NCBI GenBank assembly: GCA_947258715.1
Contig: CAMYJH010000004.1
Location: 1 to 64,000 of the forward strand
Source: an uncultured Gammaproteobacteria bacterium
GTDB lineage: Bacteria > Pseudomonadota > Gammaproteobacteria > HK1
DNA length: 64,000 nt
Direction: 5' to 3'
Within the stretch, counting starts at the first letter, position 1. The number at the start of each line of letters is the position of its first letter. Shown here piece by piece: positions 1 through 9,250 of this stretch. The notes beneath the pieces are model-generated. The model was not told where the DNA came from. It was given only the letters and a program-made list of their open reading frames with translations, and ran no database searches. A program made the translations under genes and the position numbers.

Positions 1-111
1 CCTCCTGTCTTGCATTCAGTGGCCGATCAACCACTTGAGGTATCCATCATCGATGGGAGCCCTCGAGTCAAGGAGGGGGCGTCTATATCTTCTATACTCT
101 CCGCCCAGTAA

Positions 112-136
112 CCTGAACAGGGGCTGTGCGTTCAGG
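112..136 (+). promoter_or_regulatory. Hairpin just upstream of the cyclase ribosome binding site
   Basis: A 7-bp inverted repeat (CCTGAAC at 112-118, GTTCAGG at 130-136, 11-nt loop) ends inside the G-run GGGGG (135-139) that serves as the Shine-Dalgarno of the gene starting at 146. Folding could partly hide the ribosome binding site. That role is an inference; only the repeat and its position are seen. Confidence 0.3.
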
Positions 137-145
137 GGGTAGACT

Positions 146-3100
146 ATGAGCGATGACATTGAGCAGTGGCTCGAGAATTTCGGACTTGGTCAGTACGCGG
201 AAATCTTCCGGTCCAACGACATCGATTCCCGCGCGCTCGTCTATCTGAGCGATACCGATCTCAAGGAGCTGGGCGTCTCACTCGGACACCGGCGCATTCT
301 GCTTGCGGCGATCGCGTCTCTGCAGCAGGAGCCATTCGAACTTACTCGTAAAGCTCAAGTTGCTGAGCCGCCAGCCTATGAACATGCCGAACGGCGCCAG
401 CTTACGGTGATGTTCTGTGATCTGGTCGGTTCTACTGAGCTTAGCCTGCAGCTTGATCCCGAGGATCTTCGAGGCGTGCTGCAGCGCTACCAGAACGTCG
501 TCACAGACGCGGTGGTGCGCTACAAGGGCTACGTGGCCAGGTTTTCAGGTGACGGCGTGCTCGCATATTTCGGCTGGCCCCACGCGTACGAAGATCAGGC
601 GGAGCGCGCGGTTCTAGCCGCGCTGGATACGCTTCCCACGGTTGAGAGAATAGTGCTCTCGGGCAAGACGAGGCTGCGGGCGCGAATCGGAATTGCTACG
701 GGTCAGGTTGTCGTCGGCGACCTTATTGGCAAAGTTGCTTCAGATTTTAGAGCCGTGACTGGGGAAACCCCCAATCTTGCGGCACGCCTGCAGGATGCGG
801 CTGAACCGGGCCAGCTAATTATCAGCGCCACTACGCGGCGTTTGATTGGCACGGCCTTCGAGTTGGAACAATTGGCTCCGCGCCGCTTGAAAGGCTTTGC
901 CGGGGATATTCATACCTGGAGGGTCATCGGGGAAAGCGCTGTAGAAAGCCGTTTCGACGCGGCGCACGGAGATATCCTCACGCGACTCGTCGGAAGAGAC
1001 CACGAGCTCGGCCTGCTGCATGAACGCTGGGAGCTGGCGAAGGGCGGCGAGGGCCAGGTTGTGCTGCTTTCGGGAGAAGCCGGAATAGGAAAGTCCCGAC
1101 TTGTAAGAGATTTCAGGGACGATCTCGGTGATGAGATTCGATTCAATCTGCATTACCAGTGCTCTCCGCTCCACACCCACAGTGCGTTTTATCCGGTCAT
1201 TCACAGACTGCAAAGGGCCGCCGGTTTTTCCAGAAAAGATAGTACGGACGCCAAGCTCGATAAGCTCGAAAAGCTTTTAAGAGAGATGAAAGAAGATGTC
1301 GCCCGCGTTGGTCCATTGTTTGCCGCCCTTTTGTCTTTACGAGCGGAAGGCAGATTTGGACGACTCGAGCTGACGCCTCAGCAGCTGCGCCAGAGAACGA
1401 TTGAGGTGCTGGGCAATCAGGTTCAGAACCTGAGTCGACAACGGCCCGTCCTATTTGTACTGGAAGATGCTCACTGGATTGATCCCTCGATGAGCGACTT
1501 AATAGACGAATTGATCCCCCGCATCGCCAATTGTCCCGTCATGATGCTGATTACCTACCGGCCGGAGTACGATCAAAGCTGGTCGGGCCATACGCATTTG
1601 ACTTTGGTTTCCCTGAATCGGCTTGGGAGAAAACAGGGAACCGAGATTGCGAGTTCGATCTGCGGCACCCGGCTGACCGAGCCGGTCATTCAGCGGATAG
1701 TGAGGCGCGCGGATGGGGTGCCGCTGTACGTCGAAGAGTTGACTAAATCGGTTCTCGAATGCCGCGTCTCTAACGATACACACATAGCCGAAGACGTCAT
1801 TCCAGCCACGCTTCAGTCTTCCCTCGAGGCCCGACTGGATCGACTCGAGGAAGCAAAGGAAATTGCGCAAATCGGTGCGGTCATAGGTAGAGAATTTTCT
1901 TTAGACCTGCTTTCCTCCGTATCGGGTAAAACGCAGTCTGAACTTAGCAAATGTCTCGATCGTCTGATGCAGTCGGGCATGCTTCATCGCCGGGGGAATC
2001 CGCCTCAGGTGATATACACGTTCAAGCATTCTCTGGTTCAGGACGCCGCCTATTCCACCATATTGATAAGCCGGCGGCGCCGCCTGCACGAAAGGATATT
2101 TCAGGTAATCGAGACTCACGCGGGCGACGACCCCAGCGACGTCATCGATCCACTTGCGCATCACGCTTACAACGGCGAAGTGTGGGACAAAGCTTTCACC
2201 TATCTGCAGCGTGCAGGCTCCAAGGCCATGGACAGGGCGGCGGTTCGCGAGGCCGTGGCGCTATTCGAGAAGGCTCTTCTGGCCGGCTCGAATCTGCCAG
2301 AGACGCGGGAGTCGCTGGAGCAGGCCATTGACCTTCGTTTCAATCTTCGAAATGCGCTGTGGTCAATCGCTGGGTTTGAGGAGATTCTTGAGCTCCTCAA
2401 ACACGCAGAACGGCTTGCGAAAAAACTGAATGATCCAACGCGGATCGGGTGGATATCGGTCTATTCAAGCGCAAGCCTCTGGCAGCTCGGTCATTCCCGG
2501 GAAGCGCTTGCGGCGGCCAAAGAAGCCATAAGGCTCAACGAGGATGTTGGAGACCTGTCACTCGCGGTAGGCGCCAATTTTTATCTCGGATGCGTGCACG
2601 TCACCTCCGGGGAATGCAAGCGCGCCGAATCGTTGTTTCAGAATATTGCCGACCTGCTCCAGGCTGATTTGAGTTACGAGCGGTGCGGCCTGCCGTTCGC
2701 CCCCGCCGTAATCGCTCGTTCCTGGCTTGTGTGGGCGCTGGCCGAACGTGGCGAGTTCGCCCAAGCGCGCGCTCGCGCTGAGGAGGGACTGCATCTCGCC
2801 GAAGAGATCGGCCATCCGTTTAATCTCGCGCATATCCTTTATGACATTGGTTATTTCTACGGGGTAAAGGGCGAGTTCAAACAGGCTATAGGGGCTCTCG
2901 AGCGCGCCTACGCCATTGTGCAGGAGTGGGGCCTCAGCTACTGGACTCCGTTCATCAGAGGATTTCTCGGCCACGTGTACGCGCTTTCTGGACAAGTGGA
3001 AGGCGGAACGAGACTGTTGCGCCAGGCGGTTTCCGATTACGAGGCCCTGGGCATGGGACTGTTCAGGTCCCTCATCGGCGTGCAGCTTGGCGAAGCGCTG

Positions 3101-3457
3101 CTGCTAGGTGGGCAGCTCAAAGAGGCGCAGGCCGTGACGGAACGGGGACTGGCGCTGGCGCAGAAACGCGGCGAGCGGGGCCATGAGGCTTATGCGTTAC
3201 GACTGCTCGGAGAGATTGCTATTCAGCAAAGCCCGTCAAGGAACGGCGGCGCGGCCCAGCACTTCCGCGAGGCGCTGCAGCTTGCAGAACCTCTCGGGAT
3301 GCACCCGCTTGTCGCCCACTGTCACCAGGGTCTCTGGCGACTGAATCGGCTTGAAGGGAATGCCGAGATGGCCGATGAGCACGCGATCAAAGCCAAGAGC
3401 ATATATGACCGCATGGAGATGCGATTCTGGGCGCAGCAGTTCAATTGCGTTGCATGA
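146..3457 (+). CDS. SAM domain-class III nucleotidyl cyclase-AAA ATPase-TPR signalling protein
   Basis: A 1103-residue multidomain protein predicted to make a cyclic nucleotide (probably cAMP) and to sense or scaffold partners in the cytoplasm. Residues 1-60 resemble a SAM domain. Residues about 82-260 form a class III cyclase domain: the metal-binding aspartates are in FCDLVGST (D92) and FSGDGVLAYFG (D136), and NLAARLQ (N210, R214) fits the transition-state residues. An ATPase module follows, with Walker A GEAGIGKS (310-317) and a Walker B-like LFVLEDAHW (436-444). The C-terminal part, from about 680, is a run of TPR-like helices. There is no signal peptide or membrane segment. The start at 146 has a G-rich Shine-Dalgarno. 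This architecture is common in environmental proteobacteria; the activating signal cannot be read from sequence. Confidence 0.9.
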   Translation: MSDDIEQWLENFGLGQYAEIFRSNDIDSRALVYLSDTDLKELGVSLGHRRILLAAIASLQQEPFELTRKAQVAEPPAYEHAERRQLTVMFCDLVGSTELSLQLDPEDLRGVLQRYQNVVTDAVVRYKGYVARFSGDGVLAYFGWPHAYEDQAERAVLAALDTLPTVERIVLSGKTRLRARIGIATGQVVVGDLIGKVASDFRAVTGETPNLAARLQDAAEPGQLIISATTRRLIGTAFELEQLAPRRLKGFAGDIHTWRVIGESAVESRFDAAHGDILTRLVGRDHELGLLHERWELAKGGEGQVVLLSGEAGIGKSRLVRDFRDDLGDEIRFNLHYQCSPLHTHSAFYPVIHRLQRAAGFSRKDSTDAKLDKLEKLLREMKEDVARVGPLFAALLSLRAEGRFGRLELTPQQLRQRTIEVLGNQVQNLSRQRPVLFVLEDAHWIDPSMSDLIDELIPRIANCPVMMLITYRPEYDQSWSGHTHLTLVSLNRLGRKQGTEIASSICGTRLTEPVIQRIVRRADGVPLYVEELTKSVLECRVSNDTHIAEDVIPATLQSSLEARLDRLEEAKEIAQIGAVIGREFSLDLLSSVSGKTQSELSKCLDRLMQSGMLHRRGNPPQVIYTFKHSLVQDAAYSTILISRRRRLHERIFQVIETHAGDDPSDVIDPLAHHAYNGEVWDKAFTYLQRAGSKAMDRAAVREAVALFEKALLAGSNLPETRESLEQAIDLRFNLRNALWSIAGFEEILELLKHAERLAKKLNDPTRIGWISVYSSASLWQLGHSREALAAAKEAIRLNEDVGDLSLAVGANFYLGCVHVTSGECKRAESLFQNIADLLQADLSYERCGLPFAPAVIARSWLVWALAERGEFAQARARAEEGLHLAEEIGHPFNLAHILYDIGYFYGVKGEFKQAIGALERAYAIVQEWGLSYWTPFIRGFLGHVYALSGQVEGGTRLLRQAVSDYEALGMGLFRSLIGVQLGEALLLGGQLKEAQAVTERGLALAQKRGERGHEAYALRLLGEIAIQQSPSRNGGAAQHFREALQLAEPLGMHPLVAHCHQGLWRLNRLEGNAEMADEHAIKAKSIYDRMEMRFWAQQFNCVA

Positions 3458-3791
3458 TCAGCGGGCGAGACGGGGGGCAAACTTGTCAACGCGGGGGCCA
3501 GGCTGCGCTTGGGGACATTCAGAGTTCGTAAGTCATTGATCAACTCCAGCCGCGCAACCGATGTGGATGGACGACTTACGAACTCTGAATGTCCCCCTAT
3601 CCATCCGCCTATCCACGTGATCCCGATCAAGACGCCTGCCTGTTCGCTACGCGAAGATTTTCGTGACGCGGAGAAAGGGGAGGCAAGATGTTCGGACCTC
3701 GACCGGAAAACATCGGCCCCGATCCTATTAGTCGAACAAGCTCGAACGCTCGGCGGCGTCGACAACGTCAACCCTTTAAGGAGGAGAAACG
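3458..3791. other. Intergenic region carrying an 86-bp palindromic repeat
   Basis: This 334-bp gap between the cyclase gene and the DUF3775 gene holds repeat copy 1 (3511-3596). Its end carries the strong ribosome binding site AAGGAGGAG just before 3792. I see no further gene in it; the short frames crossing the repeat are chance readings. Confidence 0.6.
3511..3596. repeat. 86-bp REPIN-like palindromic element, copy 1
   Basis: The left arm starts GGGGACATTCAGAGTTCG and is matched by its exact reverse complement on the right: 24 bp at 3511-3534 against 3573-3596. The total is 86 bp and the centre is unique. It lies 53 bp after the cyclase stop codon. Three further copies of the same length are at 4637, 5370 and 14559. 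In this copy the inner part of the right arm (ATCAAT in the others) has diverged. Confidence 0.9.
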
Positions 3792-4181
3792 ATGGCCACG
3801 TTAGATGTATCTTCGGACACCGTCTGCCGCCTGATCGAGCTGGCTCGGGAGTTTCACGCTCAGGAGGCTGTCGTCATTCCAGATGAGCCGGACCGTCCGG
3901 CTGACGACTGGCCTACCCAGATTCTCGCGCGCCATGGCGAGGATCTCACCCTGGAAGAATTTCGCTCGATTATCGCCGACCTCGAGCCCGACCAGCAGCA
4001 ACAGGTGGTGGCGCTTCTGTGGCTGGGGCGGGGCGATTTCGAGTTGGACGAGTGGGAGGACACCCTGGCAAGGGCGGCCGACGAATGGACGCCATTCACC
4101 GCAGACTACTTGATCGCGCATCCGATGTTATCCGACTACCTCACCGAAGGCCTGGATCTGCACGGGTTGCGTTGTGACTGA
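3792..4181 (+). CDS. DUF3775 family protein
   Basis: A 129-residue acidic cytoplasmic protein of unknown function. Its layout fits the DUF3775 family: an N-terminal helix (DTVCRLIELAREFHA), a middle LTLEEFRSIIADL segment, the conserved ALLWLGRGDFELDEWEDTL block (about 75-93) and a C-terminal ADYLIAHPMLSDYLTEGL segment. A strong Shine-Dalgarno (AAGGAGGAG) fixes the start. It has no signal peptide and no membrane segment. It is flanked by repeat copies on both sides and converges on ridA, so it is probably a single-gene transcript. No biochemical role is known to me. Confidence 0.82.
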   Translation: MATLDVSSDTVCRLIELAREFHAQEAVVIPDEPDRPADDWPTQILARHGEDLTLEEFRSIIADLEPDQQQQVVALLWLGRGDFELDEWEDTLARAADEWTPFTADYLIAHPMLSDYLTEGLDLHGLRCD

Positions 4182-4275
4182 CTGAGATAAAGCGGCGGGC
4201 CCGAAAGACCCTGAAAAATGTGCCTTTCATTCGGCGCTGAGGTTTTACTCACTTCCTACGGCCGAATAGAACGAT

Positions 4276-4614
4276 TTACTTTACCGCCGTCACTTTGATC
4301 TCGACCAGGTTGCCGTGTGCGAGATCAGTGCCGACGCAGGCGCGGCACGGCCAGCCGTCGTCGGGGATCCAGTCGCACCACACCGCGTCCATCTCCGCCT
4401 TTGTCGACATGTCCGTGAGGTAGACCAAGGCCTCCACGATGTGGTGCTTGCTGCTGCCGGCTTCTTTCAGATTGGCTTCGATTGACTTCAGCACCGCGCG
4501 GGTTTGCTCAGCGACCGTCGCGCCCTCGGCCGTCGCCACCGTCCAGACGACGCCGTTGTGTATAACAGTCTTGCAGCGGCCTCTGGCCGCGCCTTTGATT
4601 CGATTGATGTTCAA
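4276..4614 (-). CDS. RidA/YjgF/UK114-family protein
   Basis: A 112-residue member of the RidA superfamily, whose best known members hydrolyse reactive 2-aminoacrylate-type enamine/imine intermediates; other subfamilies differ. Visible family features are the N-terminal VIHNGVVWTVATAEG strand region, the TRAVLKSIEANLKEAGSSKHHIVEALVYLTDM helix-strand unit and the C-terminal ACVGTDLAHGNLVEIKVTAV block. In that last block the catalytic-type arginine of canonical RidA (usually Arg-x-x-Val) appears as CRACVG. I chose the TTG start at 4614 because an AAGGGG Shine-Dalgarno lies upstream. An ATG at 4644 is in frame but lies inside the palindromic repeat and would add a ten-residue repeat-derived tail. 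The gene converges on the DUF3775 gene. Confidence 0.85.
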   Translation of the reverse strand: MNINRIKGAARGRCKTVIHNGVVWTVATAEGATVAEQTRAVLKSIEANLKEAGSSKHHIVEALVYLTDMSTKAEMDAVWCDWIPDDGWPCRACVGTDLAHGNLVEIKVTAVK

Positions 4615-4636
4615 TTTTGACCCCTTACGACAAAGT

Positions 4637-4722
4637 GGGGACATTCAGAGTTCGCAAGTTACTGATTCCCCGTGACTGAACTGGGACCGTGTATCAATGA
4701 CTTACGAACTCTGAATGTCCCC
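4637..4722. repeat. 86-bp REPIN-like palindromic element, copy 2
   Basis: Arms GGGGACATTCAGAGTTCG (left, with one CGCAAG variant) and the complementary CTTACGAACTCTGAATGTCC (right) enclose a unique centre. The length is again 86 bp. It sits between the SYLF gene stop (4740) and the ridA start (4614), so it could shape the 3' end of the SYLF transcript and the leader of ridA. Confidence 0.9.
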
Positions 4723-4739
4723 CATCCTTCAGCGATCGA

Positions 4740-5300
4740 TTATTTATTCAGCTTGGTGTACTTCGACCCTTCCAGGGTCAAGTTGTACATCAGGCCTTTG
4801 TTGCTGAAGACGAATCCGACAATGGGGTCCTTGATGTTCTCGGTATCGATAGTGCCGCCGGCGCCGAGCTTGATCAATGCGACTGAACCGTCGACCCCGG
4901 CCTTCCATCCGGCGCTGTTTCGAAAATCTTTCAGCGCTTTGCTTTCGAGAAATACAAGCACCACGGTTTTGGATTGGGCGCCGAGTTGCAAGCCTATGGA
5001 GGCCGCGGCGGTGCTGTAGTAGTCGACGGTCTTGCCGCCAATCCGCAGCGCGCCCTCTCCGTACTCGCCGCCGATGCCGAAGCCCGCCTTGATCACACTG
5101 GGGAACACGAGCACGCCCTCGGCGCTCGCCAGGAAGCGCGCGCCGCCGCCGACTTCTTTCTTGAACCGTTCCAGCGCCTCGTCGACCTTGATGTCGATCT
5201 CCCTGGCGCTCGCCGCACGGGCATCGGCGGTTGCGGCAAACTGAATTACAGTGACCAGGAACAGAAAAAGTGAATTACGTAGAGTCTGTCTAAGCGACAC
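4740..5300 (-). CDS. Secreted SYLF (YSC84-like) domain protein
   Basis: A 186-residue exported protein. Residues 1-29 form a signal peptide with a hydrophobic core (LFLFLVTVIQFAA) and an Ala-rich cleavage region (ADARAASA). The remainder matches the SYLF/YSC84 lipid-binding domain: GGARFLASAEGVLVFPSVIKAG, the IGGEYGEGALRIGG turn, YYSTAAASIGLQLGAQ and the C-terminal GFVFSNKGLMYNLTLEG segment. Bacterial members are periplasmic or outer-membrane associated and their role is poorly defined; phosphoinositide binding is known from eukaryotic members only. It is bounded by repeat copies at both ends. Confidence 0.88.
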   Translation of the reverse strand: MSLRQTLRNSLFLFLVTVIQFAATADARAASAREIDIKVDEALERFKKEVGGGARFLASAEGVLVFPSVIKAGFGIGGEYGEGALRIGGKTVDYYSTAAASIGLQLGAQSKTVVLVFLESKALKDFRNSAGWKAGVDGSVALIKLGAGGTIDTENIKDPIVGFVFSNKGLMYNLTLEGSKYTKLNK

Positions 5301-5369
5301 AGGATATGCTCCAGCTTGATAAATTAAACGGACAACGGCAACAAAATACTATAGCGCCGCGGGCAGATC

Positions 5370-5455
5370 GGGGACATTCAGAGTTCGTAAGTCATTGATT
5401 TTTTAGAATCGCCTTGCCGGTAAAGATCAATGACTTACGAACTCTGAATGTCCCC
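5370..5455. repeat. 86-bp REPIN-like palindromic element, copy 3
   Basis: Both arms are intact (GGGGACATTCAGAGTTCG and its complement, extended by AAGTCATTGAT/ATCAATGACTT), giving about 30-bp arms around a 26-bp unique centre. It lies in the divergent gap between the SYLF gene (starts 5300) and the MmgE/PrpD gene (starts 5519), the only copy upstream of two genes. Confidence 0.92.
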
Positions 5456-5518
5456 TTTCCCCCTTCCCCGGAAAAACTTACGCGAGGATAATCCAATCCT
5501 TAGTTTTGGGATTAATCT

Positions 5519-6913
5519 ATGGTCCTTTCGCTGGAACTGGCCTCGCGCATTCTTGGTTACGAACCTTCCCGGGCGGAGGCGGAAGCGCTCGAGGCCGCCC
5601 GCATCGCCGTGACCGACACCCTGGCGGTAACGCTCTTGGGTGCCTTCGACGCGACCACCCGTATTCTTTCGCAGACGCCCGGCATCGCCGACGGGGACGG
5701 TCCCTGCGTGGTCGCCGGAACTTCCCTCAAGCGTTCTCTCCTGGACGCGACCTTACTCAACGGCGTCGCCTCCCACGCCCAGGATTTTGACGACTTTGCC
5801 CAGGAGTTTGGCGGTCATCCTTCCGTGCCCGTGCTGCCGCCGCTGCTGGCGCTTGCGGACACGCGAAAGGTCAGCGGACGCGATCTGCTGCGTGCTTTTG
5901 TCGTCGGCGTGGAGGCGGAAACGCGCATCGCCGCCGGTGTTCATTTTCATCATTACGAGAAGGGCTGGCACCCGACGGCAACGCTCGGGGTGTTCGGCGC
6001 GGCTGCGGCCAGCGCTTACCTCATGGGTCTGAGCGAAAAGCAAACCGCCACCGCGCTTTGCATCGCGGCTTCGCTCGCTTCCGGGATCAAAGCCAACTTC
6101 GGGACCATGACCAAGCCGCTGCACGTCGGACACTGTGCGCGCAACGGTTTGTTCGCGGCGCTCCTCGCCGAGAGCGGGTTCAGCGCCAGTCTCTCCGCCT
6201 TCGAGGCGCCGCAGGGCTTTCTCAACGTATTCAACGGTCCCGGTCGCTACCGCGTGGAGCGCATGCTCGAACCTTGGTTCCGTCCGCCGGTCATATTGGA
6301 GCCGGGGATCAGCATCAAGCAGTTCCCCTGCTGCGGCAGCACTCACCCGGCCATCTACGTGGCGCTGGATCTCAGGCGCGATCACCCCTTCGACGTCGGC
6401 GACATCAGCGAGATCGAGATCCGCACCCATCCCCTGCGCTTGCCCCATACCGACAACCCGAATCCCGAGAGCCCGCTGCGGGCGAAGTTCAGCATCCAGT
6501 ACTGTGTCGCCCGTGCGCTCGCCTCGGGCGACGTATCGCTTGCGGATTTCGAAGTCGCGCGCATTCGCGATCCCGAGGTGCAGCGACTGATGGCCGCCAC
6601 CACCGCGGTTCCTGACGCCGCATATGCCGGAGACAAGAGCCGCGCCTTTGGCGCTTCGGTGGCGGTAACCTTGACCGACGATACAAGGCTCGAAGGCCGG
6701 GTCGCCCAGCGGGCCGGACGCGGCCGCGACGATCCCATGAGCACCCAAGAGCTGAAAGCCAAGTTCGAAGACTGCGCCACAAGCGCGCTGTCGGCAGCCC
6801 GCACGGCCGCGCTTTGGGAGCTGCTCCTAAAACTCGATGAGTTAGCGGATGTGCGAGAGCTGACCCGGGCGCTGGCGGCGGAATTGCCCATCGCCCGGGC
6901 GGCGGGGGCGTGA
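5519..6913 (+). CDS. MmgE/PrpD family protein (2-methylcitrate dehydratase-like)
   Basis: A 464-residue cytoplasmic protein of the MmgE/PrpD fold. PrpD dehydrates 2-methylcitrate, and a relative is cis-aconitate decarboxylase. Family features are the N-terminal helical domain with DTLAVTLLGAFD, the LNGVASHAQDFDDF block (about 80-93, PrpD-like His-Asp-Asp region), GWHPTATLGVFGAAAA (about 150-165), KPLHVGHCARNGLFAALLA (about 200) and the second-domain segment SIKQFPCCGSTHPAIYVALDL (about 265-285). No prpB, prpC or acnD genes are nearby, so methylcitrate-cycle membership is not supported; many such paralogues act on unknown hydroxy acids. No strong Shine-Dalgarno precedes the ATG. Confidence 0.85.
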   Translation: MVLSLELASRILGYEPSRAEAEALEAARIAVTDTLAVTLLGAFDATTRILSQTPGIADGDGPCVVAGTSLKRSLLDATLLNGVASHAQDFDDFAQEFGGHPSVPVLPPLLALADTRKVSGRDLLRAFVVGVEAETRIAAGVHFHHYEKGWHPTATLGVFGAAAASAYLMGLSEKQTATALCIAASLASGIKANFGTMTKPLHVGHCARNGLFAALLAESGFSASLSAFEAPQGFLNVFNGPGRYRVERMLEPWFRPPVILEPGISIKQFPCCGSTHPAIYVALDLRRDHPFDVGDISEIEIRTHPLRLPHTDNPNPESPLRAKFSIQYCVARALASGDVSLADFEVARIRDPEVQRLMAATTAVPDAAYAGDKSRAFGASVAVTLTDDTRLEGRVAQRAGRGRDDPMSTQELKAKFEDCATSALSAARTAALWELLLKLDELADVRELTRALAAELPIARAAGA

Positions 6914-6976
6914 GACCGTTGGCAAACGCGGCGCGGGTTAGCGGTATCCGACCTCCTGCGATTTAGCACCAATAAC

Positions 6977-7414
6977 ATGGCCGCCGCACAGTTCAGCATC
7001 AGCGAGGCGCAATTTCACGAGCGCGAAGCGGAGATCCGCGGCATCCGCACGGCGGTGTTCACGGAGGAGCAGGGCATCGATCCCGGAATCGATTTCGACG
7101 GCAGCGATCCCGAGTGCGTCCACGTGATCGCAAGAAACGCCACCGGCAGCACCGTCGGCACGGCCCGGATGTCCAGTGACGGGCACATCGGAAGAATGGC
7201 TGTGCTCCAGGCTTATCGGCGCCAGGGCGTGGGGCGGGCAATGCTGGAAGCACTGGTAGCCGCCGCTCGAAGACAGGGGCTTAATGAGGTGTATTTAAAC
7301 TCTCAGGCCCAGGTGATTGGTTTTTACCAGGCCCTCGGGTTCGAGAAGATCGGGGAGCCCTTCATGGAGGCCGGCATCAAGCACGTCCGCATGCTGCGTC
7401 AAATCGGATCATGA
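6977..7414 (+). CDS. GNAT family N-acetyltransferase
   Basis: A 145-residue acetyl-CoA-dependent acyltransferase-type protein. The GNAT motif [17 protein letters not shown] (about 75-90, with R/Q-x-x-G-x-G at 82-87), and the motif B tail [17 protein letters not shown] are clear. The N-terminal part ([21 protein letters not shown]) resembles the ElaA/YjcF-like subgroup. The acceptor substrate is unknown. Its stop overlaps the start of ttcA by four bases (ATGA), so the two are almost certainly cotranscribed and translationally coupled. Confidence 0.87.
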   Translation: MAAAQFSISEAQFHEREAEIRGIRTAVFTEEQGIDPGIDFDGSDPECVHVIARNATGSTVGTARMSSDGHIGRMAVLQAYRRQGVGRAMLEALVAAARRQGLNEVYLNSQAQVIGFYQALGFEKIGEPFMEAGIKHVRMLRQIGS

Positions 7415-8271
7415 GTATCGAAACAGCACTGAAGCGTGGATTTGACTCCGTAGAGTCACCGCCCGCGGGCGTCGTCGGGGCGAGGCCTAGAAGCTCGGTA
7501 AAGGTGAGGCGCCTGGAAACGCAGCTTCGAGGCCTGGTGGGTAAGGCCATCGAAGACTACCGCATGATCGAGGAGGGCGATCGAGTGATGGTGTGCCTTT
7601 CCGGGGGAAAGGATTCCTACACTCTGCTGGAGATTCTATTGGGCCTCAAGCGCAGCGCGCCGGTGCGCTTCGATCTGGTGGCGGTGAACCTGGACCAAAA
7701 GCAGCCGCAGTTTCCCGAGCACGTGCTGCCGGAGTACCTGTCCAGCTTGAACGTGCCCTTTCACATCATCGAGCAGGACACCTACAGCGTGGTCAAACGC
7801 GTGATCCCGGAAGGCAAGACTTTATGCGGGCTGTGCTCCCGGCTTCGACGCGGTTCGCTTTACACCTGGGCGGCGGAAAACGAAATCACGAAAATCGCCC
7901 TTGGGCACCATCGCGACGATATCGTGGAGACCTTCTTTCTCAACATATTCTTCGGCAGAAAGCTCAAGGCGATGCCGCCGAAGCTTTTGAGCGATGACGC
8001 AAAGCACGTGGTTATCCGTCCGCTGGCTTATTGCTCGGAAAAAGAAATCGCGCGTTATGCGCGGGCGAAGGACTTTCCCATCATTCCGTGTAATTTGTGC
8101 GGATCACAGACGCACCTCCAACGTGCGGCGGTAAAACACATGCTGGCGCAGTGGGAGCGCGAGTTTCCCGGGCGCGTGGACGCCGTGTTACAGAGCTTGA
8201 AATCGGTGACGCCGTCTCATCTGGCAGACTTCGATCTGTTCGACTTCAAGGGCCTGAGCGCCAAGCCTTGA
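7411..8271 (+). CDS. ttcA: tRNA 2-thiocytidine(32) synthetase
   Basis: A 286-residue ATP-dependent, iron-sulfur enzyme that thiolates cytidine 32 in a subset of tRNAs. The PP-loop SGGKDS is at 64-69. The cysteine pair C139-x-x-C142 ([12 protein letters not shown]) and the CNLCGSQ motif (C227, C230) match the TtcA cluster and sulfur-transfer cysteines. [16 protein letters not shown] is the conserved adenylation-domain block. The length is slightly below E. coli TtcA because of a short N-terminus. The start overlaps the stop of the upstream acetyltransferase gene. Confidence 0.96.
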   Translation: MSIETALKRGFDSVESPPAGVVGARPRSSVKVRRLETQLRGLVGKAIEDYRMIEEGDRVMVCLSGGKDSYTLLEILLGLKRSAPVRFDLVAVNLDQKQPQFPEHVLPEYLSSLNVPFHIIEQDTYSVVKRVIPEGKTLCGLCSRLRRGSLYTWAAENEITKIALGHHRDDIVETFFLNIFFGRKLKAMPPKLLSDDAKHVVIRPLAYCSEKEIARYARAKDFPIIPCNLCGSQTHLQRAAVKHMLAQWEREFPGRVDAVLQSLKSVTPSHLADFDLFDFKGLSAKP

Positions 8272-8293
8272 ACTCACCCGGGAAGTCCGGCGC

Positions 8294-9220
8294 GTGAGCG
8301 GGGCTGCGGCGCGAAGTCACGGCACCGTATCTCCACGCGAATCTCGCCCGCTGTCGGGCATCGCATGCATGCTGGGCGGTGTGGCACTTTTAACCTTAAG
8401 CGACGCCGCCGCCAAGTGGTTTACGGCCGACTATCCCGTGGGCGAGGTGGTGTCCATTCGCGCGCTGTTTATTCTTTTCTTCATTGCGCTATTCGCCGCC
8501 GCGCGCGACCGGCTGGGCGAGCTTCGAATCAGAAGCTATCGCAAACATTTGCTCCGCGGCGGCTTTGCCTGCGCCTCGACGCTTTTGTTCGTTATGGGGT
8601 TGAGCCTGCTGCCGCTTGCGGACGCCATCGCGGTGACCTTTGCCGGACCTTTATTCATCACCGCGCTGGCGCCGCTGATATTGCTGGAGCGGGTGGGCTG
8701 GCGCCGCTGGCTGGCAGTGCTGGCGGGTTTCGCCGGGGTGCTGCTGATGGTGCGCCCCTCGGGCGACTACGTGCGCTGGGCGGTGCTGTTGCCGCTGGGC
8801 GCGGCGCTGGCGGGCTCGCTCAGGGATCTCATCACGCGCCGGATCAGCATCAGCGAGAGTTCTACCGCGATTCTCTTCTCCACCAATGTCATCGTGCTGT
8901 TAGCGGGTCTTACCTTCTTTCCCGCTGGATGGCGGGTGCCCAATGTCGCGGACTTTCTGCTCATGGGTCTTGCCGGGGGGCTCATGGGTGCAGCTCACTA
9001 CCTGCACATAGAAGCCTTTCGACTGGCCGAGGCCGCGATCATCGCGCCTTTCAAGTACACCAACATGGTGTGGGGCGTGCTCTTCGGCTTTGTCATATGG
9101 GGACATCTGCCGGACCACTGGGTGGTAGCCGGAAGTCTGGTGGTGATCGCCAGCGGGCTCTACATTTTCTACCGCGAGCGCCGGTTGGAGTGGGTGCAAA
9201 AAGCGCCGCAGAGCGCTTGA
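8294..9220 (+). CDS. DMT superfamily (EamA) permease
   Basis: A 308-residue inner-membrane protein with about ten hydrophobic segments arranged as two EamA repeats (about 20-155 and 165-300). Characteristic stretches are ALLTLSDAAAKWFTADYP in helix 1, PLADAIAVTFAGPLFITAL and, in repeat 2, AEAAIIAPFKYTNMVWGVL. Such proteins export or import small metabolites; the substrate is not predictable. The start is GTG, 22 bp after the ttcA stop with a GGGAAG Shine-Dalgarno, so it likely extends the acetyltransferase-ttcA operon. Confidence 0.87.
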   Translation: MSGAAARSHGTVSPRESRPLSGIACMLGGVALLTLSDAAAKWFTADYPVGEVVSIRALFILFFIALFAAARDRLGELRIRSYRKHLLRGGFACASTLLFVMGLSLLPLADAIAVTFAGPLFITALAPLILLERVGWRRWLAVLAGFAGVLLMVRPSGDYVRWAVLLPLGAALAGSLRDLITRRISISESSTAILFSTNVIVLLAGLTFFPAGWRVPNVADFLLMGLAGGLMGAAHYLHIEAFRLAEAAIIAPFKYTNMVWGVLFGFVIWGHLPDHWVVAGSLVVIASGLYIFYRERRLEWVQKAPQSA

Positions 9221-9250
9221 GAAATCCGTGCTCTCGCCGCTATTGAATTC

